In this document: positions 57,449 to 64,000 of the stretch, piece after piece
How positions within the stretch are numbered: position 1 is the first letter of the stretch
Layout: each line of letters starts with the position of its first letter
Assembly: GCA_000333855.2 (NCBI GenBank)
Contig: CM007316.1
Coordinates: 541,726-605,725, forward strand
Direction of reading: 5' to 3'
Source: Endotrypanum monterogeii
Lineage: Eukaryota > Euglenozoa > Kinetoplastea > Trypanosomatida > Trypanosomatidae
DNA: 64,000 bases
The notes under the pieces: model-generated
The model's input: the letters and a program-made list of their open reading frames with translations, nothing else
The model's database searches: none
Told to the model about the DNA's origin: nothing
Translations under genes and position numbers: made by a program

Positions 57449-60139
57449 CTAAAATGAATTTTTCAGCACTTTTTCATCGAGATAAAAAGGTTGTAGCGCA
57501 TCGTCTGCACCATCGGGGGTGTACCCGATCCAGAACAGAAGAAGGCGCTCAGCTCGTTTTCTTGCGGAGGAGAACGTTTCCACGGATTTGTCTTCATGAA
57601 CAGAGGATTTCAACAAAATTTGTGAAGCGGGGAAGACATGTGTTATCGGCCCGATGTGCTCAATTTCAATGAAGGCACCCCTTGCGTCCATGGTCGCCAC
57701 CGAGTACGGCGGCTCTTCCTCGGGTCTATCTTCTGAGGATGTCTTCTTCGATACAGCATAGCCTGCAGCTGTAGTGGCCTGGGCAGTAAGCGCACCTAAT
57801 GACGTCAAGGACGCCTCCGATAGCGTTATTCCAGCCATCTCAGATACTCGCTCCGCAAGGAGGCGCAGCGTGTGCAAAGAGAGAATGAAGCGCTCGCAGG
57901 CTCCCGAAAAACGCAAGTGGAGCGCAGGCCCCAGACGCGTGCTCCAGAATCGTGTGGAGGCTGAAGAGGCAGGGTGCAGCAATGAGGTGAAAAAAACTTC
58001 ACACACCTTACGTGCCTCTACCGGTGTGCTAGCACAGCGGAGATCCTGCTGCAGGAGGTGCTTTGCCGTTCGTGCAACCAGCTCAATCTGACACCAGTGC
58101 TCCACTGCCGCGCGCGTGGACAGTGGCAGACGGTGCAGAACATATGCCAAATATCGAAGATTGAGCCCATTGGCGTGCATCAGTTCGCTCAGTGTCGGAA
58201 TCATGAGGAAGCTGCCGGCTTTCCGGCATCCCGCACCACACCGCACAGCAGTTGGACACATCTGCCCTAAAGGGTCCGCAGCGGCATTTTCTCCCGCCGC
58301 GTGGTCAAGCATAAGCTTTGCGTGGCAGTGCATACACACATGGCAACACTGCAACCGATTGGCACACACCACAAAGCGGAGCTCATTGGTATCAATATCA
58401 CCGTCACATAGATTGCAGCAGGCAAGCGGGAGCAAAGGGGCATCAACGGGGAATTGGAACCCAAGTGTCCCGGCGACACGTGTGATGCCATCCGACTTGA
58501 TCCATGAGCCCGCGGCCCATGAGTGGGATACTAGCTCATCCGCATTCTCAGAATAAGTAGGACTCTGAGCCTCGGTCGTGCCTGGCGGCGAGCTAAAGCA
58601 CTCGTTCGCCGGCCACGGCGTCTCCCATGCGAAGAAGACCTCGGGACGAACCCGATAACGCAACACAGAGGCATACAAAAAAAGATCACTCGGTTTATCG
58701 GACACCGCTTCGGATGTCGCCAATCCTGGAGATGACCTGTCAGAGGAGTGATCTGTGTAGTGCAGCGGCAGCACGGGCGGAAGGAGACGATGTGTGCGAG
58801 ACAGATAAAGTCGGCGGTCCCTTCCAGTGTACACACGCCACTCGCGTGGTACGACGCCGCCTTTAAGCCGTAAAGCATCGCCAAGATTACGCAAGAGCTC
58901 TGATATCAGGGCACATCGCGGTAGATGCGATGGTGATGGACAAGAGGGAGCAACAGAGTCGTCACTGCAGGCGGCCACGGTGCTGCTGTCGGCCTCCACA
59001 AGATTCCTCGTTTCGTACGGGGGTATCGTCGTGCAGAGAAAAGAAAACCCACCAAACGTGCAGAAGGCGTGCAGCGGCGTGTAAAGGAAGTACTGCGTTG
59101 TAATCAAAGCGATCATTTCTTGATGTCGATAAATGGCGCGCCCGCACTTCATCGCCATCTCATCCCCGCCGAGGGAGCCATCTGCTGTGTCCACACAGCG
59201 CCGCAGGAGGATGCCACGGTGAAAGTACACCTCATCAGGAAACCGAGGGTGGGCCGGAATCTGGCGGCTGGACGGCGGGAGAGTTGCCTCCCGGCTTATT
59301 TGGACCACAGTACGCTCCACCTCTTCTCTGAAAGCAGCTATAAGAGCCTCTAGCTGAACCTCTGGCACGGCCACTGGTGAATTCGAAGAAGTGTCGATGG
59401 AGGCAGCCTGCAGGGACCTGTCTCTGGCGAGGCAGCACTGCTCAACAGCTCGTTGATACTCCAAATTCCAATCTCGTGTGGTGCCAACCGGGGAATGAAC
59501 CTCGTTCCAGTAGTACGTGTACAACTCGGCGTCTAGAAAAAGAAAATGGTTTGCGGCAGACCGGGCCATCTTCGTAATAGAGATGGCCGGCATGTTGCCC
59601 CGCCAGCCGAGCTCCGTACTCGGCATCGGCGATCGTGGCGAGGACGTGCCGTTACCTCCAGAGACTGTGTCGGGTGTTGCCCTGGTATCGTAAACAGGCT
59701 GCCACGGAGAGGTGTCGCTAGAATCATCGAAGTTCAGTATACCATTTGAACCCGAGTAGGCGATCCACCCCAGAGAGCCATCCTCACACCTGGTGCTCAC
59801 CCACCACCCCCCAAATACATCGCGGTGTCGGGACGCTTCAAGAAGAACAGAGCCTGCAGGAACTGTGCCGATCGGTTCGCCAAGAGGACCTGCATAAAGG
59901 AATGCGTCTTTAACGGCACCCCAGAAAATGGGTGATCGACCACGGCGAGCGCGAGTAATGGATGTCACAGGACGCTGCGAAGAGGGTGGTCGGAGCCCTG
60001 TGGCCTTCCAAATAGGGGGAAGTTCTTGTGTATTTGATGCATTCGATTGTCTCCGGGCAGGAGGAGATGACACGGAAGTGAGGTTTCCCGTCGGCGGTGG
60101 ACGCGGCTGCCTTCCCAAGGACGCACTGCTACGCATCAT
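57449..60139 (-). CDS. SH3-like and cysteine-cluster protein, unknown
   Basis: An 896-residue protein. After a disordered, Pro/Ser-rich start, residues about 72-138 look like a bacterial-type SH3 fold (DAFLYAGPLGEPIGTVPAGSV, then GGWWVSTRCEDGSLGWI). A long central region contains helices and aromatic-rich strands such as CTFGGFSFLCTTIPPYE. At about 570-646 a cluster of Cys and His (CCNLC, VVCANRLQCCHVCMHCHAKL, MCPTAVRCGAGC) must bind zinc; it resembles a RING or similar cross-brace but the spacing is not standard. The C-terminal 200 residues are mainly helical and end with a short segment (RLLFWIGYTPDGADDALQPF) that may be a second SH3-like repeat. I cannot assign a function; ubiquitin or scaffold roles are guesses. 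Confidence 0.78.
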   Translation of the reverse strand: MMRSSASLGRQPRPPPTGNLTSVSSPPARRQSNASNTQELPPIWKATGLRPPSSQRPVTSITRARRGRSPIFWGAVKDAFLYAGPLGEPIGTVPAGSVLLEASRHRDVFGGWWVSTRCEDGSLGWIAYSGSNGILNFDDSSDTSPWQPVYDTRATPDTVSGGNGTSSPRSPMPSTELGWRGNMPAISITKMARSAANHFLFLDAELYTYYWNEVHSPVGTTRDWNLEYQRAVEQCCLARDRSLQAASIDTSSNSPVAVPEVQLEALIAAFREEVERTVVQISREATLPPSSRQIPAHPRFPDEVYFHRGILLRRCVDTADGSLGGDEMAMKCGRAIYRHQEMIALITTQYFLYTPLHAFCTFGGFSFLCTTIPPYETRNLVEADSSTVAACSDDSVAPSCPSPSHLPRCALISELLRNLGDALRLKGGVVPREWRVYTGRDRRLYLSRTHRLLPPVLPLHYTDHSSDRSSPGLATSEAVSDKPSDLFLYASVLRYRVRPEVFFAWETPWPANECFSSPPGTTEAQSPTYSENADELVSHSWAAGSWIKSDGITRVAGTLGFQFPVDAPLLPLACCNLCDGDIDTNELRFVVCANRLQCCHVCMHCHAKLMLDHAAGENAAADPLGQMCPTAVRCGAGCRKAGSFLMIPTLSELMHANGLNLRYLAYVLHRLPLSTRAAVEHWCQIELVARTAKHLLQQDLRCASTPVEARKVCEVFFTSLLHPASSASTRFWSTRLGPALHLRFSGACERFILSLHTLRLLAERVSEMAGITLSEASLTSLGALTAQATTAAGYAVSKKTSSEDRPEEEPPYSVATMDARGAFIEIEHIGPITHVFPASQILLKSSVHEDKSVETFSSARKRAERLLLFWIGYTPDGADDALQPFYLDEKVLKNSF

Positions 60140-60950
60140 AGTACTCTGCTCTCCGTTGAGGAGATTACCCCTAATATATAACTATAAGAGTCACTGTCAT
60201 CCGCAACCAAAAAAAAAAAAGTGTGGAATGGAATCACAAAGACATGCATATGTTCATGGTCGCTCCAGAGGAATGAAGAGGACAGGCGAGAACAGAAAAA
60301 ATAAAAACCGCACACCGAAAGACGCTGAAACACGGATTTGAAAGGTGGTAATCTCTCTGTATAGAAGAAGACCCATTCTCCGATGAGCAGAGTGTGAATA
60401 TAGACTTCAGCACTTCACTCTCTCAACGTATATACATAGATCTGTTTATTTCCTTTTCCCCCTTTTTTAATTCTATTGAACTGTCTTTCTCGACCTCAAG
60501 ATGAAAGATTACAAAAAAAAAAAAAAGACACAGACAAAAAAAAAAAAATAAGAAAAGATTTCTGAAGAAAAAATGCGCCCACATCCGTATTCTACTCCAA
60601 ACCACTTGTAAGGAGCGCATTCTGGTCCAAATACAACAGTGTGCAAAAAAAAAAAAGAGCACCGGCTAACACAACCGCTATAGAGTGATTTTGTTAAATG
60701 TGTGAGTGTGGTTGCGTGGGAGAGGGGCGTGGCCATAGAAAGAGAGCGGCAGGGAAATCTCCGTGGTGAACAAGCCAGACCATCCAGTGCCCTCCCCTCA
60801 CCTGTTCTAGCTGACGGGAGGCGGTGTACACGTGAAGGCGCTTCCACCGCCCCCTCTCTGCTCTCGAGATCCCCAGCAGCGCGACGTGTGTTCTTTATAC
60901 TGCAGATTAACTGGACTACGTCGGAGACTCTTGGATAAGCTCACAAACCT
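60140..60950. other. Spacer between ArfGAP and SH3-like genes
   Basis: No gene seen. On the transcript strand it is rich in T runs (plus-strand A14 and A13 near 60513-60549, A12 near 60645), which may serve splicing and polyadenylation between the two genes. Confidence 0.5.
60194..60220 (-). promoter_or_regulatory. Putative trans-splice acceptor of the SH3-like gene
   Basis: On the minus strand a T12 run (60220-60209) is followed by GGTTGCGGATGACAG, with AG ending at 60194. The ATG is 55 bases further on, at 60139. Confidence 0.5.
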
Positions 60951-63161
60951 TCATGACGGCGTCGACTGCTGACGGAATTTCTCCTTCAACACTCGCAACC
61001 TCTCCCTCAGAACCTCCTGAAGCTCTCGTACATCACTTATGGTCTTGGCTTCCCCAACAGACATCTCACAGGAGTGATATGGTAAAGACTCGTGCGTTGA
61101 CGCATCCTCATCAGGCATAGGGGACATGATCGACTCCTGAAAACGGTGACAAGTGGACTTTGTCGTTGCTTTTTTGCCCGTGACAAAGGCCAATCGGCGC
61201 AAGCGAAGCTCATTCGAGAGTGAGCTTTCACACCTGTTGCCGCTGTGCCGCAGAATCCATGTGCTTTCAGGGTGACTCAGTGGTGATTCGCTTACCTCCG
61301 GTGTGCCGACAGGACGAGCCGCTGTTTCTGTCAACCCACGCTTCCGTAGACCTGAACTGTTAGAATCGTGTCGTGGCGGCACGTCGGCGCAGGAATTGAG
61401 CTGTGGAGGAGAACTCAGCATGGGACTCGGGTCCATCGAAGCAGTTAAGAATGACTTTGAGGATGCCGAAGATGAGTCCACTCCAGCCCGAGCATGCGTC
61501 CACTTCGCGTCAACGGCTGTTAGACTAGTAATAAACGACTTCTCAGGGGGCCGAGGGTTCGCAGAGGCGTTGGCGCTGGCGGTGGTAAGGGTGACATCCC
61601 TAGGCGAGAGCAGTAGCAATTTTTTCAGAGGCAAGGCCTCCTCGCAGTTCGAGGCATCCGAAGAGCCGCCACCACCCCCGTGCGGGGCTCGGGGGGACAG
61701 TGGCTGGCGGTGAGATGGTCCATGAGGCTGTGACAGTATCTCCGACTGACCGCTGCCTTGATTCTCGTTGTGAATTAGGGTTTTAACCTCGTCCTTAACA
61801 CCCTCTGACAAGGAGTGTGGCCCGCCTTGCCTTGCCTCTGGTGGAGGTGACGATGCCCGAGGGGCATGATGCAGAGGAGAATTGTGCGGGGAGGAGAGCA
61901 ATGGGGAAGAAAGCTTTGGCGAGGCTTCTAAATCATGGTGGACGTGATGGCGTATTTTCCGCCTTCGGCGACGCCGCCGTGGTGCTGCCTCGACTACTGC
62001 CTCTACAAAATTACTTTGATCTACTGTCGGTGACGCTTGCGTAGCTTCCTGGTGATTCTTCGAAGGATCTTGGTGGAGGATTGTTGTGGATATCTGAGGT
62101 CCTCTACAAGCATCCTGCGTAGTCGACGACGCCCCCTGCTGTGTGGCACAATTCGTTGTAAGTGTTTTCAACGTAACGGGATGCTCAATAGGGAGTGTCC
62201 GCCTCAGTAGTGGGGGACGCTGGGGTGTGATATTGCTCTCCTCAACCGTTGGTGACGTACTCATAGCTCGAGGGTGACCTTCTCTCCCGTCCTGCGTCAC
62301 TGGGGCCTTGTCGGCGATGAGCGTGACCGAGGTAGACTGGGAAGACGTCTTTGGCACATCTAGCTCTGGCGGAGAGGCACGCTCAGGAACAGGGATTTCG
62401 ATAGCCGCATTGATTTGCGACACAGTGAAGATCGGCTGCGGCGCCTCAGGATCAGTCGGGAAGGATGAGTTACCCTGCAGCCACTCGAGAACGGCCGTCT
62501 TTTTCCGTGGCGGCAGGCAGCAAGTCTTGAGCGTTGGACTGGGGAGGGTGTCCGTGCTCAGCGGCGCGAGAGGAACGCCATTTCCGCGGGGTATTGTCGC
62601 ACCTCCGATGAGTGTTGGTGGAGCTTCCTGCAAATCCCTTTTTGGTATCATAGTAGATGTTACATGATGCTCTGTTGACGTCTGCAGCGAGGTATTTGAA
62701 TGCTTAGGATCTTCTCGCGTGGTAACGGAGGTTCCCCCTGTCGTATTTTCTGAGGGTTTGGGCAGCGCTTGGTAGAAACGACGTTCCGCATACTTCAAAC
62801 GAATCCACTTCATCACCTGCTCTGAGCGTTCGCGTGCGGCAGGCTTGACGTAGCTGGTGGGAATTTTTGCTTCAAACGCACGCTTTGCTTTCTGGTTGCC
62901 CATTTCCGACATGAAAGCGATCTGCTCCGGCTCCCACAGATCCATTGTGCAACTTTTCACCTTACTTATGTGCACGCCAAGCTGACGATGCAGACCACTG
63001 CATCGGATGCAGATGAATATACCAAGATTTACGCTCGCCCATGTCGGGTTACGAGCACAGCAGTCCATGCACTCCGCATTAGCAGGCAGTTTTAAAAGCG
63101 CTTGAAGCTGTTGTTGGTGCCGGTACTGGACTTCTTTCCTTTGCCGCTGTATGGACGCCAT
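60951..63161 (-). CDS. ArfGAP-domain protein
   Basis: A 736-residue protein. Residues 18-125 form an ArfGAP zinc finger with exact CX2CX16CX2C spacing (Cys31, Cys34, Cys51, Cys54) and the catalytic arginine in [15 protein letters not shown] (Arg59), followed by [17 protein letters not shown]. The region after about 140 is long, Ser/Pro/Thr-rich and probably disordered. Near the C-terminus a coiled coil appears ([20 protein letters not shown]). ArfGAPs stimulate GTP hydrolysis by Arf on Golgi or endosomal membranes. The N-terminal placement and lack of PH or ANK domains suggest the SMAP/AGD5-like type. All zinc and arginine-finger residues are present, so it should be active. Starts at the first ATG, 17 residues before the domain. 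Confidence 0.93.
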   Translation of the reverse strand: MASIQRQRKEVQYRHQQQLQALLKLPANAECMDCCARNPTWASVNLGIFICIRCSGLHRQLGVHISKVKSCTMDLWEPEQIAFMSEMGNQKAKRAFEAKIPTSYVKPAARERSEQVMKWIRLKYAERRFYQALPKPSENTTGGTSVTTREDPKHSNTSLQTSTEHHVTSTMIPKRDLQEAPPTLIGGATIPRGNGVPLAPLSTDTLPSPTLKTCCLPPRKKTAVLEWLQGNSSFPTDPEAPQPIFTVSQINAAIEIPVPERASPPELDVPKTSSQSTSVTLIADKAPVTQDGREGHPRAMSTSPTVEESNITPQRPPLLRRTLPIEHPVTLKTLTTNCATQQGASSTTQDACRGPQISTTILHQDPSKNHQEATQASPTVDQSNFVEAVVEAAPRRRRRRRKIRHHVHHDLEASPKLSSPLLSSPHNSPLHHAPRASSPPPEARQGGPHSLSEGVKDEVKTLIHNENQGSGQSEILSQPHGPSHRQPLSPRAPHGGGGGSSDASNCEEALPLKKLLLLSPRDVTLTTASANASANPRPPEKSFITSLTAVDAKWTHARAGVDSSSASSKSFLTASMDPSPMLSSPPQLNSCADVPPRHDSNSSGLRKRGLTETAARPVGTPEVSESPLSHPESTWILRHSGNRCESSLSNELRLRRLAFVTGKKATTKSTCHRFQESIMSPMPDEDASTHESLPYHSCEMSVGEAKTISDVRELQEVLRERLRVLKEKFRQQSTPS

Positions 63162-64000
63162 TGGTCAGAGCTTCTTTGAGATGCGTACCCAATCGTTTTT
63201 GATTATTTTTGTAATCTATCCGCGGAAAAAGACTAAGAGGAAGTGTCAAAGACTTGGTAGTGTTGTGCGAGTCAGTCACAGCACACGTAAATATGCATAT
63301 ATGCCTGTTTTACAAAATACCTACGTTTATAGGTTTGAATGGAAGATCAACGTGTCCCCTCTCTCTACCTCTTTATCTCCCCATCGCATTTGGGGTGGCT
63401 AGTAGGTGAGGAATGAAGTTCCGTTTATGCGGCTTTTGGAGGTAAACAACAACCTCTCCGAAGTAGACGAAGTGGAAGCCAAAAAAAAAAAAAGGTGGCA
63501 AAATGTTAAAACCGAGTTAAGGGAGAAGTGTTTTCCTCAGAAAAAATGCCAGTATATATATAAATATATATATCAAGAAGCTTCAAAGCGCTTATACGCG
63601 CATGCTGTGGCAGATGCCCACCGGCACATCAGGTAAAAAAAATGTCAGCAAGCGAATAAAGGGGAGGGAGAGTAACATAGTGTGAAGAGAGCGGGCCCGA
63701 TGGGTGAGCAGATTTTATCGGTCTGTCCAGCCTTCTGGGATCCATTTGAGAATTACTGTGATTCATCCCGACGTCAAGCCGCACCTTGGTAACTTTGTTA
63801 CTGTTGTGCTGAGGAGGCACGGCAGAGAGGGTCCCCGCGATGGACCCAGCTTTAGCCTGTTTTATTCCCCCCACATCTACAAAGGCTTCATAGATACGAT
63901 GGAATGAGGTGGGAATCAGGGAAGAAGGTCTGATCATAGAGAAAACGACAAGCATTGAGGAGGAGGGCAGAAAAGCGAGGCGACTACCGGAACAATAATT
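63162..64000. other. Spacer at right edge of window
   Basis: This is the 5' flank of the ArfGAP gene and the 3' region of the next gene to the right. It has an A14 run at 63481-63494 (T on the transcript) and a TA-rich stretch at 63553-63573. Two overlapping frames on opposite strands at 63629-63955 have no recognisable content. Confidence 0.5.

Noticed and set aside
63629..63955. Overlapping frames on both strands at the right edge
   Set aside because: No family resemblance, and the region is probably the 3' flank of the next gene.

Overview
The window looks like nuclear DNA from a trypanosomatid (Kinetoplastea). Seventeen convincing protein-coding genes all lie on the minus strand. None shows an intron. 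They are separated by long spacers rich in homopolymers and (TA)n, (CA)n and (GT)n tracts. Several start codons sit a short way downstream of a pyrimidine run followed by AG, the arrangement expected for trans-splicing of a polycistronic transcript. The gene content also fits: an ATR-type kinase, a short IFT54, an FtsH-type AAA protease, a PSP1-domain protein, and several large proteins with no family I recognise. Composition is near 50% GC and about 53% of the window is coding. I cannot name the genus from the sequence alone. I saw no convincing tRNA or rRNA gene, CRISPR array, transposase or reverse transcriptase.

Transcription would run from high to low coordinates. In that order the genes are: an ArfGAP protein (60951-63161), an SH3-like/cysteine-rich protein (57449-60139), a PSP1 protein (54689-55960), an RppH-like Nudix hydrolase (51992-52747), a YqaJ-like PD-(D/E)XK nuclease (46163-48349), an unknown small protein (43775-44488), an FtsH/i-AAA-like membrane protease (39137-41257), a doublecortin-like protein (35975-37000), a Fyv7/CCDC59-like ribosome-biogenesis protein (34224-34796), a probable mitochondrial protein of unknown role (28374-30362), IFT54 (25589-26428), ATR (13834-23445), a single-pass membrane protein (12441-12938), a small acidic-tailed protein (11070-11513), a B-box/SPRY-like protein with proline-rich repeats (5685-9269), a helical-repeat (PPR-like) protein (2569-4644) and a cyclase/formamidase-like membrane protein (732-1940). 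Neighbours do not form a pathway, as is usual for trypanosomatid gene clusters, where regulation is mainly post-transcriptional.

For five genes the longest reading frame runs back into the presumed 5' untranslated pyrimidine tract. I therefore chose a downstream ATG (732-1940, 5685-9269, 34224-34796, 43775-44488, 54689-55960).

The two runs of N (24142-24151 and 41774-42026) each sit beside a (TA)n microsatellite. Each is also bordered by a second, error-ridden copy of the clean flank from the other side of the repeat. I read both as assembly artefacts, not real duplications. The proteins most worth following up are the YqaJ-like nuclease with a 120-residue insert, the cyclase-fold protein with hydrophobic helices inserted before its metal motif, the B-box/proline-repeat/SPRY-like protein, and the SH3-like/cysteine-cluster protein.
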